A stretch of 64,000 bases of DNA from Monosporascus cannonballus. Taxonomy: Eukaryota; Ascomycota; Sordariomycetes; Xylariales. Under the pieces are notes generated by a model that saw nothing but the letters and a program-made list of their open reading frames with translations, was not told the DNA's origin and ran no database searches. Below are positions 47,295 to 61,460 of this stretch, piece after piece (the stretch's first letter is position 1; each line of letters opens with the position of its first letter). Position numbers and translations under genes: made by a program. Location: positions 117,096 to 181,095 of the forward strand of contig QJNS01000704.1 in NCBI GenBank assembly GCA_004154925.1, read 5' to 3'.

Positions 47295-49625
47295 TCATAG
47301 AGACCCGATATCGAGCCCCTCAACTCTGCCAAGAAAATCGCCCTTCGCCCCTCTCAGCAATTCATCGATATCCACCATCCCTGTGGCGATGTACTTCTCG
47401 CTGACCCCGGCATTAACGCGCCTCGACAGCAGCTCCCTGAGCTCGGCGCGCAGGGCACCGAGCTCGGCCTTCGTCAAAGCCCGCGCTTCCTCCTGCTTCT
47501 CCTTGCGGACGCGGCCGCGCCCACCCCATTTGCCCGCCTGCCGCAAGTCGTCGCTGTCGTAGTCGACGCCGAGTTCCTCGGCCGCGTTGCGCATCCAATC
47601 ATCCTCTTTGCTGCTCTTCTCCTTGGCGAGCCCCGCGTCGGCGATCTTCTTCGCCAGCGTGAGGCGCGGCTTTAGGCGCCCCACCAGTTTCCGGTCTATG
47701 TCCAGAGTCTGCACGAAGAAGCTCTTTCCGCCGCCGCCGCCCTTGCGCTCCGAGTGTACCTTGGAGATGAGCCGCCGCGTCGGCGTCACTTCCTCAGGCG
47801 CGCAGAGCAGGACGCTCAGTCCCGTCTTGTCTGCGCGCGCCGTTCGTCCGGAGCGGTGGACGTACGTGTCCGCTGCTCTGGGCACGTGGTAGTGGACCAC
47901 CAGGTCGACATCGGGTATATCGAGACCGCGGGCGGCGACATCCGTTGCTATGAGTATGGATGATTTGCCTTTGGGAGTTGCCGTGAATCGCTCAATCGAC
48001 CGCAACCGTGCTTTCTGAGGCATCTGGGAATGTAGCGGATTTGTTTGGAGGTTCAGGTTTTGTAGCATAGGAGTTATTCTCCGGGATGCGCTGATAGAAT
48101 TAGTGAAGACCAGCGTCCGCACATTGGGGTATAATAGCAGCAGCGCATAGAGATACAGGTCCTATTAGGCATTAGCATGCGACTTACCCATTCCATGGAG
48201 GTAACTCACCTTCTCCATCGCTCCGCATTCTACCAGGCCCTCTTTTAGACCTTCTGCCATTTGCGATACTGGGTTCACGTCGATGAACTTAGGCTTCTCT
48301 TCGCGGAAGTTCAGCTTCTTGAGAAGGTATTCCATCGAGTCCTCCTTGCTCATTAAATCGTATCTTCCCTTGCCGGCGAGTTTCTGCTGTAAGCCCTTGT
48401 GGAACGTCGCCGAGAAGACGAGCGTTTGTCTCGAGGTCGGTGCTGCCTCCTCTTCATCCTCATTCACCTCGACCCGGTCAAGAGCATTCAAGATTTCGGC
48501 GGCCTCCTTGAAATGCCCCTCCGTCAACAGCCTATCCGCCTCGTCTACAACCAGATAACCAATCCCTTTAAACGCACCCATCAGCTCTGAACTGGAGTTT
48601 AATACTTCCCAAAACCGGCCGGGCGTGCCGACAACGATGTCTGCTTTTGCCAGCTGGCGCTGCTGCTTCTGCACGGATAAGCCGCCGGTTACCGCGCAGA
48701 CGTAGGGGGCATCCGGCAGACCTGCACACAGATTCTTGACGTGGTCTGTGAGCTGATGTGCAAGCTCCCTCGTCGGCGACAATATAAGAGCTAGCGGACC
48801 TTTCGACTCTTTCTGAGGCTCGTCTTCTACCAATTCTAGCCATTTCTCGACGATTGGAATTGCGAATGCTAACGTCTTCCCGGAACCGGTTGAGGCCTTG
48901 CCTATTACGTCGTGGCCGGCCAGGATGTGAGGTATAGCAGCAGCTTGGATGAGCGTCGGTTTGGCGAATTTCAGCTTGGATAAAGACTGAAGCAGCCGGG
49001 GAGATAGATCCAAATGAACCCAGGCCGACAGATCAACATCATCTTGTGGCTCATCAACGTCCCTTAGCCCCGTGAATATGTTCGTCTGCAGCTCAGTGTC
49101 TTCCGTTTTACCTGAAGCCCTTTGCTTCTTTTGGTCTTTCTGCTTCTGCTTCGTTTTCTTGTTGTCGTCGCCTCGGTCGCTTTTTACTACTTTGGGCGGC
49201 TCTTCCTCAAGCTTTTCGGTCATCAGCTCGGAAGCGCTCTGGGGCTCATCATCGAACCCCTCGAATTCGTCTTCTTCGCTTCCAGCCTCGCCGTTCTCAG
49301 CCGCTTCGCCACCGGAAGACACAGCCGCTCTCTGATAGTATGTTAGTATGCTAAAGCATCACCATAGGATGAGGCCGCTCCGAACAAATTCTACAGTATT
49401 ACCATCCTTACGGATGACTTCCACATCATCAACTTCCTCCAGGCCATAGAAACCCTCAGCATCGTTGTACATATCGGGAAGCTTCGCCTTGCGCCATCGT
49501 AAGGAATCGGCGGACGCAGGCCGTTTGACTTTCTTTGATACTTTCGTTGTGGGTTGTTGGGGCTTTAATTTCTTTTTGGGGTTGTCGCCATTTTGCGCAG
49601 CCGACTTCCTCTTCGATCCAGCCAT
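47295..49625 (-). CDS. MAK5: DEAD-box ATP-dependent RNA helicase Mak5
   Basis: Predicted exons 49625-49386, 49331-48210 and 48161-47295 encode 742 residues, the usual Mak5 size. The second intron (49 nt, GTGAGT donor, CTAATAG end) is clear. The first has a weak GTTCGG donor but a good TACTAACATA branch, so that border is less certain. Family landmarks are the N-terminal LPDMYNDAEGFYGLEEVDDV and the acidic EDEFEGFDDE. The helicase motifs run in order: KPTLIQ (Q), ASTGSGKT (I), PTRELA (Ia), TGG (Ib), VVDEADRLL (II), FSAT (III), LVFTNS (IV), ARGLDIP (V) and HRSGRTAR (VI). A long insertion follows motif II. Mak5 works in the nucleolus in 60S ribosomal subunit assembly. It is divergent from TRM7 across 338 bp. 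Confidence 0.93.
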
Positions 49626-49963
49626 TTTTGCCTCCTAACGTAGGGGACTGTACTGCGGGTGGGAATCTCTTCACTTCGGAGAGCTTCGTGGGGCGCTTTG
49701 ACTGTTCAATGTCTCTCAACCGTCAATCTAAAAAGTTCCAGGACATTGGGTTATCGATAAGGAGTTAAGAAGATAAGAAATTGTAGATCAGATAAACTTG
49801 GATCGCCGCATCGACCACACCTTAATTCATCCCTGTCATTCTTATCCAAAGGTGCGAAAATTGCCCATTCGACCATGTGACTAGACGAATAAGCCCAAGG
49901 CACAGGCTCTCCCTACAACCGAGGACGTTCTCACTCATCCTGGCAGTCGCAATAATCTCGAAA
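49626..49963. promoter_or_regulatory. Bidirectional promoter region, MAK5/TRM7
   Basis: This 338-bp stretch separates the start codons of two divergent genes of ribosome and tRNA maturation, which suggests co-expression. No defined factor site is recognised. Confidence 0.5.
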
Positions 49964-51225
49964 ATGGGGAAGTCCTCGAAAGATAAACGCGATGCTTACT
50001 ATAGATTGGCTAAGGAGCAGGGTTGGCGTGCAAGAAGTGCCTTCAAACTTCTACAGCTCGATGAAGGTTAGTCGACTTGCCCATCCTTGCTTTTGTCCTG
50101 ACTAGAAGCAACGTGTATGTTGATATAAATTTAGCGTTCGACTTGTTTTCAAATGTGACACGGGTCGTTGACTTGTGTGCGGCACCAGGGAGTTGGTCTC
50201 AAGTGCTCTCTAGGGTTCTGATTAAAGGTGAAAAATTTGGCCGGTCGGCATGGCAAGACCGCGAGGCCGGATTCCGCCAGCAGATGCTCGGGCTGTTTGG
50301 GCCCCCTGAATTATCCGGTACGGCAGAAACGACAGCGACAAGACTTGAGGCCCAGGAGCCCCGGCCCCGAAAAGATGTCAAGATTGTTTCGATTGATCTA
50401 CAGCCGATTAGTCCGCTCCCAGGCATCGTCACGCTTCGGGCTGATATCACCCATCCAGCAACAGTCCCGCTTCTCTTAAAGGCGCTAGACCCGGACTATG
50501 ACCAAACAATGAAGAGCCAACAGGCTGCGCATCCGGTGGACCTAGTCCTCAGCGATGGCGCACCTGATGTCACTGGTCTGCACGACCTCGACATCTACGT
50601 ACAATCGCAGTTGTTATTTGCGGCCCTAAACTTAGCACTATGTGTCCTAAAACCCGGCGGGAAATTTGTTGCCAAGATCTTCCGGGGCAAGAATGTGGAC
50701 GTGCTGTACGCGCAACTCAAGATCTTCTTCGAGGAGGTCCATGTTGCAAAACCGCGATCTTCGCGCGCAAGCAGCGTTGAAGCCTTTATCGTGTGCCTGA
50801 ACTTTCATCCGCCAAAGGGCTTCTCGGCTAGTCTTGAGGAGCCACTGGGCGTTGGATTCCGACTGCCTCGGATGACACAGCAGAACGATGAGAGGCTCCA
50901 TCGTGCCCCGCCCACAGTGCTTCAGGATCCCGAGTCCGGGGCATGGAACACCACTACGTTCTTCCCAAGGACAACTGACGAACATGGTATTGCTGAAATT
51001 GAGCCGGAAGATGCGCGAAATCGACGGGATGAAGACATTCGATGGATCGCGCCTTTCATCGCATGTGGAGATCTGTCGGCCTTTGACTCTGATGCCTCCT
51101 ATCGACTCCCGCCCGGTCATATATCGCTAGACCCTGTTCAGCCTCCAACTGCACCGCCTTACAAGCGCGCAATAGAACTTAGGAAAGCTGCTGGAGGCGC
51201 CTACGGGAGGACTGCCAAATGTTGA
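49964..51225 (+). CDS. TRM7: tRNA 2'-O-ribose methyltransferase Trm7 (FtsJ/RrmJ family)
   Basis: Two exons, 49964-50066 and 50135-51225, encode 397 residues. The 68-nt intron has a GTTAGT donor and an ATTTAG acceptor, and joins LLQLDE to AFDLF. The start [20 protein letters not shown] is the family opening and carries the catalytic Lys in the KE(Q)[10 protein letters not shown] segment. The SAM-binding motif is [15 protein letters not shown]. The catalytic Asp lies in [12 protein letters not shown], the second Lys in [11 protein letters not shown], and the Glu in SSVEAFIVC, so the K-D-K-E tetrad is complete. An insertion of about 50 residues, typical of fungal members, follows the SAM motif. 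Trm7 methylates nucleotides 32 and 34 of the anticodon loop in partnership with Trm732 and Trm734, which are not in this window. Confidence 0.95.
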
Positions 51226-51450
51226 TGATCACTGTTGCAGCATTGTTCAGTTGACTGTTTATTTCGGCCCTCATCTATTGGTCACTACAAATACAGCAAT
51301 GTGCCATAGTTCATTGCATCTTGCCCACCAGTTTGCCTCATTACCTGGCTGGTCTATGGCTTGATAATATATATGTCCCCTGGTCAAAGAGCAGAAAAGT
51401 CGAAGCCAGAATCCTCTACCTTGCCTCAGCCGGTAGTCCACTCGGGTCCC

Positions 51451-53290
51451 TTATTCGACATGGACTCCTCTATTCATGGTGCGAACCGTCCAGGCTGGTT
51501 TGTGCCACATCACATGAACCCGAGGCTCGCCGCGCCATTCTAGCGACGGATGCGCCTGTTGGAAGTCATATACCCAGACCAACTTCGCCATGGTACAGCG
51601 TAATTCTAGCTACGCTAGGTTTCTGCCTCTGCAACCACGAGGACCGACTGTCCAGGGCTGATTTGCCTCTAAACTATCTCTCCCTTACAATCAACCCACC
51701 TCCTCTGGCTTGAACGCCCACCGGTTGTGGAAGTTCGCCAAGGTAGGCAAGCCGGAAGAGGGTTGGTGGATACCATGGCTTGTACCGGAGCACAATGCAA
51801 TCAGCGAGTCTGCTGGAATATTCGAGTTTATGTAGTGCAGAACTACCTACGCCACCAGGAAGAAATAACCATCAACGATATCCCCACCCTCGGGTGGCGC
51901 GAGGATGTCTGAACGGTACCGGAGGATACATCCGTAATCCCTCCATGATGACCCTTTTACGTGCCGTAGCCGTGCCGTGGAAGAATATGTGATATCCGCG
52001 TGCATTCCGAAGGCTCCTCGAACTTCAGAAGTCAATGGAGACAGGTTTGACGGATCCCGGAAAAGATAATAGACGGTGGTAGCAAGACAGGCCGCGGTAG
52101 TATCACTCCCTGTGAGCACCAGGTCAGATGCATGCGCCGCCACCTGTCTATGCATCACGACCCCAGGGTCTAGGTCTCCGAGAATCCGGTTTAGAATGTT
52201 GCTACGTTCCGTCTTGTGCAAGATCCGCCTGGTACATATCGGCTATCGATGGCCGACACGTTCCTGGCCTTGCCAACCAACCGCATAACTGCCTCGTCGC
52301 TGAATCCCTCGCCGGCCCTTGCGTCTTCTGTTAACCCCTCGATTCTACCGCGGAACAACTGGGAACAATCCTTGCTTGTGTGGGGTAATGCATCAGCACG
52401 TACAACAACTCTATTTGCTTGAAAGCATTTAGGCTTATGGCGATCCAGGGATGCGTTTGTCTGTGTTCTCAGCCTTGAACGGCATGGGATAAGCCTTACA
52501 GTAGTCTCGAAACCGCCTACCATTATCCAATGCACCGAACGGTTACCCGAACGATAGGTCGCTGGTGATATCGAATGTAAGGGTCTCGGTGGCCCGCTGT
52601 CACGTCGATACCCTCCGGCCCCGAACCTTTAGTACCTACAATGCGTATGAACCTGTCTACTGACGCGTTTATGATGTGTCCTTGTCCCTGGAGGGAGCGG
52701 TCGGAAAAGGCGCCGGCGAGAGAACCCCGCCTCTACTTGTACGCTTCGGGGTCTATCTCGCTTATGACCGACGTCGTGCTAAACTTGCTTCTGAAGCTGC
52801 CGCCGTCGTAGAAGCACCCCCCCCCCCCCCCCAAACATGAATAGTTTGTGGCCGGACCGTACGCCGTTGATGTCCTCGTAAGATTACGTGCTGTTAAATG
52901 AGACTTCATTCGGCGCGACACGGACCACCCTTCGTCGTGCGTACGATGTCAGTCGAACTATGAACTATTTCACTATATGACCAAGCGGAGAACAAGGCAA
53001 GCGTGACGTGCCGTATCTGTTGTGCAGCTCAAGCATCCTGTATGAATACCGACCGCCGAGAACTACCGGCAGTAGGGGACCTACAGTTCGTGAGTTCGGG
53101 AAGCTGGTGAAAGTTCAGGTTGTTGATGGATCGCAGAACTCAACGCGCGACGGCCTGGAAAGTCGTTAGTCGCCGTCATTGCAAAAACTCCGAAGGATGA
53201 ACTTACGATGAGGAGCAGCAGGACCCAGGCTCCGCCCCAATGATAGATCGACTGGGCCTGCCAAGAAAGGCGTATCAGAAGCCTCTGGGT
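51451..53290 (-). pseudogene. Cytochrome P450 monooxygenase, decayed
   Basis: The minus strand carries a whole P450 in pieces. The membrane anchor reads GGAWVLLLLIV near 53255-53205, with a possible GTAAGT intron donor after it. Next are GGRYSYRMLELHNRYG (about 53060) and VRVAPNEVSFNST, then a stop. YEDINGVRSGHKLFMF runs into a poly-C tract at 52807-52822. FSDRSLQGQGHIINASVDRF is the C-helix region. The I-helix TGSDTTA lies at about 52113-52094 and the ExxR motif in MEGLRMYPPVP at about 51950-51920. The heme loop WTVGPRGCRGRNLA, ending at 51613, is followed by TAG at 51612-51610. These blocks lie in different frames and include several stops, so the gene cannot give a working enzyme. The heme Cys is kept, but Phe of FxxGxRxCxG is Trp. 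The sequence resembles fungal oxidases of secondary metabolism; the exact family is uncertain. Confidence 0.85.
52807..52822. repeat. Poly-C tract inside the P450 relic
   Basis: About 16 consecutive C on the plus strand interrupt the P450 reading frame. Slippage here is a plausible frameshift cause and also a place where assembly could be wrong. Confidence 0.85.
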
Positions 53291-54563
53291 GTGTAGCCAA
53301 TGATGATCCGAGCGTCAAGTTGATATGGATTATGAAAGCTAGATAATCTGCTTATTGGGCCTGGAAATTATAAATTACTAGCCGAGTCCGGCCCATCCCT
53401 TGATAACACCGTGGTTGGTATATCATATATCAAGAGGTCATTTATCAGGTGCCAGTTATGCGAGTGAGAACCCGTGAAGCTTGTGTAACATTGCTGATAA
53501 GTTCCCTTACTGATCTGCAAGCATCTCACCCCCCTGTCAATCTAGCTGAACATTCACCTATCAGTACGCCAAGGGGCACCAACGAGGAAAATTAAAATAT
53601 ATCACATCGTCTCCGACTGGTTCTGATTTGCGGACATCTCTCTTGTATGCCGGCACTTGTGTAATCGAATCTCTGCACGCTGCTGCATACCACTAAGGCA
53701 AGTGCGCGTTGGCTCCTCATTTCCCCCGCGTCGTCGGCATTAAATACCTCAACCAATCGACGGGCCTATTGAGCTCCGGGGGCCGGGCTGCCAAGTCCCT
53801 CCGTCGAACGTCACACAGCTTCGCGTGCCCTCTCGCGATGTATGTGACGGGAAGACTCCATATCGTGTCGCCTTAGGCAGACCAACTCGCACATTGACAT
53901 ATCCGCAGCCCTATCTGAGACCGCGGCGCGGCGACTGAGGATCGCCGCTCACGGGACTAGAACGCAGCTTTTATATTAAATCATTTCCCCAATTTTGCGG
54001 CACCTCTTCGCGGCACCGTGACGATTCAGATACTTACTCTCATCGACGGTGGCGGGCCACCAGTACGATGTGCTTCATGTCAAAGAGGCCCAATTACGCA
54101 CGGGCGTTCCACATCTGTCGCAATGGCCCCCAATAAACCCAAGATGCGCTCGTCCCTTAACCAGAAGCAGGCAGAAGAACATCACAAGCTTGTCAAATAT
54201 CCAAAAGCGGTACGCAGCGAAGAATGTTCGATTCTGCACGTGAATATAGACATGCGAAGCGTAGAAATATGTACAGATAGGGGTATCCCTGCCCCCAAGA
54301 GAAAAGCCACAGGGCAAGTATTCAACAGTTGTATGATACGCGATAGAGGTTAATCATCCCTGGCCCATGAAAGCCCATTCCCAACGACTTCGAAACCGTC
54401 CCTCATGCCCGTCTGAGTATGTCCTAACATTGCCGCGAATTTCCGTACTAACGAGACACTGTACTGGGGCAGTTTTCGATGTCATATAAGGTGAGTCTCT
54501 CGTCGGCGGCGCATTGCGCACGCGTGCGTCGGGGCGGGGGTAGGGGGGACCCTTCCCGCCCGT
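53291..54563. other. Interval without a supportable gene
   Basis: Lies upstream of the P450 relic and downstream of the chitinase. The 111-codon plus-strand frame at 54018-54353 overlaps others and has no motif. Nothing else was recognised. Confidence 0.4.
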
Positions 54564-56012
<1,449 letters not shown>

Positions 56013-56516
56013 GGCGACCTGGCTAGCGGATTTGTTCTACGCAAAGGAGTGGCTTAAAAGGAGTGACTTGGGTATTAAACCTGGTTTGAGTTGGAATTTT
56101 GGTGCAGAAGACGGCGGAGTATGATAAGCTTTATACTTCGGCGCAAAGCTAGGCATCTCATATTGGTTGCCACATCTAGGTTGCCCAAGATACTACATGA
56201 ATCTCACTTTGTAACCAAGGGATGCGAGCGCGTTGTCGCGGAACTAGGGGCGTCATCGCCCAATCTGGTTGTAGCACGCATATTCGCGAATAATTCAGCG
56301 AGGTTCTAAGCCAACAAGTGGCAACGTTGCTGTTATCGACTACCCTAAGCAGATGATTATGTGAGGGAGGACGTCTCAAAGGTTAGAATCTAGCCTCATG
56401 ATGCCTAGTGCCGGCAGCAGAGGACCATCTTGGGTTCAGCAGGGTATGGAGGCTCGAAAGCGCATGGAGGATGCGGCGAACCATGGAGTCCAAAGGGTTA
56501 ACGTGATCCGATGCGT

Positions 56517-57062
56517 CTAATCCCTAGATGGAAGGTGAGCCCTTGGGGTGCTATCACTTGCCGGGCTTAAATCCTTGGGGCGGCACTGTTTCGGTAGGTC
56601 AATGGTCGAAGAATTGCTCTTAGTCAGGGGTATAATCTGCGCATGCGCCATCCTCCGTGGCCAAGACTCCGAAGATAATGTACTCCGAACCGGCAGCAGA
56701 CCTTCGGCGTTGGCCCATGAGATGCACCCATGCGGATTTGTAGCTTGTCTCAGACTTTCGGGGTCATCATCTTGGGGTATGCCCCGCCCCCAACGCACAA
56801 ATCCCGTGGCAGCAACAACACCTGCTATCTCAAAGTTCCAGATGTCGAACGCATTCCATCCAAACTCCAGCTTTTCATACCCGAATAGATAAGATGCATC
56901 CTTGACGGCAGTGTCATGGGCGTCTCCCACCTGAAAGAACGGTAGATAGGAGAGTGATATCCCTGGGCCTTCGGCTGGGCAGGTCCGTGCCGTTATCGAA
57001 TCACCGATGTGGAGTAGTAAGGTCGGCATTGCTGTTTTTGGTTTACTTCCCCCTGTTGGCAT
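56517..57062 (-). CDS. Hypothetical protein
   Basis: An intron-free frame of 181 codons; ATG 57029 (MPTLLLHIGDSITA) is a likelier start than 57062. The first half is protein-like: YLFGYEKLEFGWNAFDIWNF has five aromatic residues in a short helix-like segment, followed by EIAGVVAATGFVRWGRG. The GDSI near the start recalls the first block of SGNH hydrolases, but no later block (Gly, Asn, or Asp-x-x-His) is visible, so that family is not supported. The last 50 residues look like random read-through, which suggests a fragment or relic. I do not recognise the family. Confidence 0.35.
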   Translation of the reverse strand: MPTGGSKPKTAMPTLLLHIGDSITARTCPAEGPGISLSYLPFFQVGDAHDTAVKDASYLFGYEKLEFGWNAFDIWNFEIAGVVAATGFVRWGRGIPQDDDPESLRQATNPHGCISWANAEGLLPVRSTLSSESWPRRMAHAQIIPLTKSNSSTIDLPKQCRPKDLSPASDSTPRAHLPSRD

Positions 57063-60000
57063 GCCTCAGTTGGAAGTTAAACAGATCTGGTCTGACTCTA
57101 TTGGTTGAATATGTAATTAGAAAAAGCGGCTGATGCTGATCACTTTAACCAGGGCTCCGTAGTTAAGCTCCTTCCACCCTGCCCTACGGCTCTATATCTC
57201 CGACGTGCCCAAAGGCCCTAATGTGCATCGTGGTTGCAGAACTCCCATGTGGACAGTGATATGCAACGTTACGAAAGGGCAGAGATCGAGCATGCGATAG
57301 CCTATCCTATGAATACCAAGACGCCGCCTTGGGCATGATATGGACGCATCGGAGGTCGCTGCATGTGGCGCTCGTGGGTTGACAGAGACTAGCACATAGT
57401 GGGCAGGGACTGAAGGACAAGTCAAGTCATCGCGATCTCGTCATGTCCCAGAGTAGATATCAGCTTTTCACGAGGTAAATCACCATGCGGTTTGGGACGC
57501 TGAGACGCCGGATGCTTTCACAATGCCGAAGTCGGTAGAAACCCGTTCACGGGTTTTTGTTATTCTACTGTGTAGTGATATCAGGTGCGTACGTTTCATG
57601 TAACGATAATGCCTCGATGAAACGGTGAAACAACAGCCCCAATGGGGGTCACTGAGCAGATTGGGGTCCGGAGGATTCCGAATGGGCTTCGGTCGCTGGT
57701 ATTACATAGTATAGGTAATTGGTATCTTGAAGTCCAGCGCAGGAGCACTGCATTCCGGAGACACAACAAGCATACGCATCTAGCGTAACAGCTTTGTATA
57801 GACAATGTTGTCGCTCCGATGAGACGGCGAGCGATGGATTAAAGCGAGTATGTTCCGACTTGTAGGTGCCACAACTCGGCCTAGAGATTCACTTGAAAGT
57901 CTCCCGCCATGGTGAAGCCGATTGCGAAAGCCGCGGACCCTACGATAGGGCTCGACCATTCCCCTACCCGCATATCCACATACATACCCGTAAGCGCATA
58001 GCCGCCGTACTACCTTACACATGCATGCACCTAGCTTTCTGCGCGGAGCTGTGGGGAGAGGTGGGGGCTACCAACCTCAGTAGGCAAAGTATTGAGATCG
58101 GCCTCGAGTTGCCCGGGAATGGCAGCTACTTGACGATTTGGGAGGCCGGGTTTACGTTAATGGTCAAGTATAAAAACTGTGTAGGTGAAGGATGGAATTG
58201 GAAGGAGGACGAAGTGTATGTACGGCATTCAAGGGCATCGTGGTCGGGGTAAACGCTTGTGCGGATGCTGACGCCTACACCGATTTCGCCCTTGGGGCTG
58301 TTCCGCTGCACACAGAAGTTTGTGGCGTGTCCTCACGGGTTCGCAGGCACTACTACCGTACTGTGGTGCTGCATACCCCGCTTTAACTGCCTTCTCCTTA
58401 TGATCGCCGTCTCAGCTTAAGCCTAACTTATGTGCCAGCTGGGTCGCCTAGTATCACAATAGCAAAAAGTTATCAGCAGCAATCATAGGCTAGACGTAAG
58501 TTCTATAATAATACAGCCAACCAACCAACTCGTCCTACTCTTCGGTTCCTAGGCCTTCCAACTAACTGCCTGATCATTATCCATTAGGCAACCCCCAATC
58601 AACGCCATGATCTATATACATGTGTTCCCCTGGCCTGAAATGGGCTATTTAGTGATTATGCTATTATGCTGACTGCGCCGCCTGTTTCGTTCCTGCATTT
58701 GCATGACATCCATGGCGCGTTCTGTACCTTGCATCGACCCTCAATATTATTGGTAAGTTTGCTGTGGCTATGGGTCAAATACCCAGGTGCCGTATTGCAT
58801 GAGGCCATTAGAGAGGCAAGGCAATCTCTGCCGGATGTCCTTTGCGGGACGGCCCCCAGTCTTTGCGACCGAAAATAGGTTGAACTGCCAATTACCATCG
58901 AATATGGCCATTAGCAGTTCCTCGCTGGATCTTGGATTTCAAGGCCGGAAGCCGCTAAATTAAATGCCCCCATATGCCCCTATCCACATTGCTGACTTAA
59001 ATAGCAAGCGCTTACTCTGTAAAAGCAAGTGGCAATACGAAACATCCTGATGAGCGTTCCCGACTTCCTCTTCTACCCATGTCATCAGATCATTCCTACG
59101 CTATCTTAACCACCAAGCTCCATCCGTGCGCTTTCAATATCAGCAGCTCGTTGCGGTGTGTCGGTGCTAACGTCCCGGTCCATCCTAACGGCTTAATACG
59201 CATCCGATACTGTCTTCTGCCCCTGTATATTCCACATGACTCGGGGCCTCATTGGTGGGCTGGACCGCTTCTCTTGCTTAAAAGCCCCTGCCCTGGAGCT
59301 CAAAGACCTTAGCCTCAGGTGAAGAGGGTCGGCATGGGTGAGGGAGAGCACGATTCCCTTCCTCAACCCCGGCCAGAAACGAGTCGGCTTGCCTTCTGGC
59401 TACCGGAGCGACGTGGCTCGACAAACAGTTAGGTCAGCGCACCGCGCTACATTAACCTGCAACTATCAGCTAAGATTCAATCGCTCGGGGGGAGTGAAGT
59501 CGAATCTCTGGGCACGTGCTGGGCCGTGGTCGCTGTTATACGAGGGCATAGTTGGTATATCGTATCTTTGGCAGTCGATAGAAACGGCATTAGGTCAAAG
59601 CAGTTTCCTGGTGACACTACACTGCCTTCCACACGATGGAAGAGACGTCAGCGTCAGTTATGGACTTCTTCGGAAGATGCAAGGATAACGACGCTTATAA
59701 AGCATAAATGGCTTCCGCGTCGAAGGTACATCCGGCTTTTCGGTACACCACGACTCGCCCTGCAATACCGGCTCCAGCGGATCCGCCACATTGCTGCGGA
59801 GCAGGCGCACATCGGGGCCCCAGGAGCTTAGAGCGGCCGGTTTCCAAGATCGCTACGGAATTACCTCTTGCACGGATGATACATGAGCCCGTTCACGGTC
59901 TGGGACACACTGACCAGCGCGTGTAATCCATCGTGCTAACGCCGATGATATGCTGGACGAAGATTCACCGATTCGCAGCCGTGGCCGGCGAAGAATAGCC

Positions 60001-60782
60001 AGGATACTGCTGCGTGGCCATCTTGATTCGCCATCCTACAGTGAGCGGGTCGCTCCGTGTGGGCGCCTGAAACCGGCCGGTCGGTAGTACGCCCCTAACT
60101 TTGAAATCTGCCAGCGAAAGGCCTACGAGGCTGATGAGGTGTGGATTCGTCATGCAGACGTTTAGCGGATGTTTTGCCCGAGAAAATCTAGAATGTCGGA
60201 ATATACTCAACGGCTCTCAGCTTTGACAGGTACACAGCAGTGTGGGCTTTTACCTATCCCTAAAATCCAAGCGGGAATCGGACAATGTGAGATATACCAG
60301 GATTTTAGGAAGAGGAGGCGCTGAGATATCTAGGCAAGCGACATGGTCTGTCATTGTGGCGAGAGTAGTTAATGTCAGACTATCCGAGTAGCGACAGGGC
60401 ATATATTTCTATGAATTCTCGGAATATGTCTCTGCTCTTCAGGTAGCTCTATACTTCCACACGGGGTTTATCTCGCTCAGAGTCCGGTTGTGGAGTTGAG
60501 CGTGGGCCCCGCCTGTACCTCGTAGTGAGAGTACTTTACGGAGGTCGCCAGGCCCATCGCTGACAGAGTCTGCGGCAGCCTCCGAGGAGATATATCGCGC
60601 CGTATAGTAATGGTAGCGATAATGTGTTATAGGCACAGACTCCCGTGACAAATATTTAAGTCAGCTGCCTTTGAATCATCCATTTCCGACTATAAGACGG
60701 ACCCCTGGTGAGACAACGCTCTCCAACTAAACCAAGCCCCGCCAAGTCCGTTCATCCCGTGACCCGTATCCATCCTGTCCTC
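57063..60782. other. Gene-free stretch, 3.7 kb
   Basis: Frames of up to 128 codons occur on both strands but overlap and carry no motif. No repeat, hairpin cluster or RNA gene was seen. The final 100 bp are the promoter and leader of the deaminase-like gene. Confidence 0.45.
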
Positions 60783-61460
60783 ATGGCCCCGCCAACCCAC
60801 GATCCGGTGACACTCCTCAAAGCCCTGCTCTCCGTCATCGAGCACCGGATCGTGCCGCTGACGGCGCAGGGTGTGTCCTCGGGGAGCAAGATCTTCGGGG
60901 CCGCGATCCTGCGGAAGTCGGACCTGGCGGCCGTGGCGGTGGCGACGAACGACGACCGCACGTCGCCGCTGCTGCACGGAGAGATCAACTGCATCCAGCA
61001 GTTCTTCGCGTCGCCGTCGCGGCCGGCGGCGCCGGCGGACTGCGTGTTCCTGGCGAGGCACGAGCCGTGCTCGCTGTGCCTCAGCGGCATCGCCTGGGCC
61101 GGCCTCGACAACTTCTTCCACCTGTTCACGTACAAGGACACCCGCGACCCGTTCGCCATCCCGCACGACATCCGCATCCTCGAGGAGGTGTTCCGGGTCC
61201 GCGCCGGCGCCGCGGACGGGGAAGGGGGCGGGGAGGAGGACGACGACGCGGCGCTGGCCCGCAGGCCGCTGTACAACCGCCGCAACAAGTTCTTCACAGC
61301 GTACGGCTTCGCGGAGCTGGTCGCCGCCATCGGGGACCCGGCGGAGCGGGAGAGGTGGGCGGGCGAGGTCGAGAGGGTGAAGGGGTTGCACGACGGGTTG
61401 AACAAGAAGTATCAGGATGTAAAGGAACGGGGCGTTGGGAGCGCGAGCGTTTGGAAATAG
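60783..61460 (+). CDS. Cytidine/deoxycytidylate deaminase-like protein
   Basis: A single exon of 225 residues from ATG 60783 (MAPPTHDPVTLLKALL). An in-frame ATG at 60708 would add 25 residues of poor composition and is less likely. The zinc-dependent deaminase signature is complete: His65-Gly-Glu67 in LLHGEINCI (Zn ligand and proton shuttle) and Pro95-Cys96-x2-Cys99 in HEPCSLCLSGI. After the core come YGFAELVAAIGD and a charged helix. An acidic, Gly/Asp-rich loop (GEGGGEEDDDAA) is inserted near residue 148. The spacing of about 28 residues between HGE and PCxxC fits the CMP/dCMP deaminase superfamily. The substrate could be a nucleoside, nucleotide or guanine-like base and cannot be told from the sequence. 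The gene is GC-rich with strong third-position C/G, in contrast to its AT-richer flanks. Confidence 0.85.
   Translation: MAPPTHDPVTLLKALLSVIEHRIVPLTAQGVSSGSKIFGAAILRKSDLAAVAVATNDDRTSPLLHGEINCIQQFFASPSRPAAPADCVFLARHEPCSLCLSGIAWAGLDNFFHLFTYKDTRDPFAIPHDIRILEEVFRVRAGAADGEGGGEEDDDAALARRPLYNRRNKFFTAYGFAELVAAIGDPAERERWAGEVERVKGLHDGLNKKYQDVKERGVGSASVWK

Noticed and set aside
56517..57062. SGNH hydrolase
   Set aside because: Only the GDSI block is present. The later catalytic blocks are missing, so the protein is left as hypothetical.
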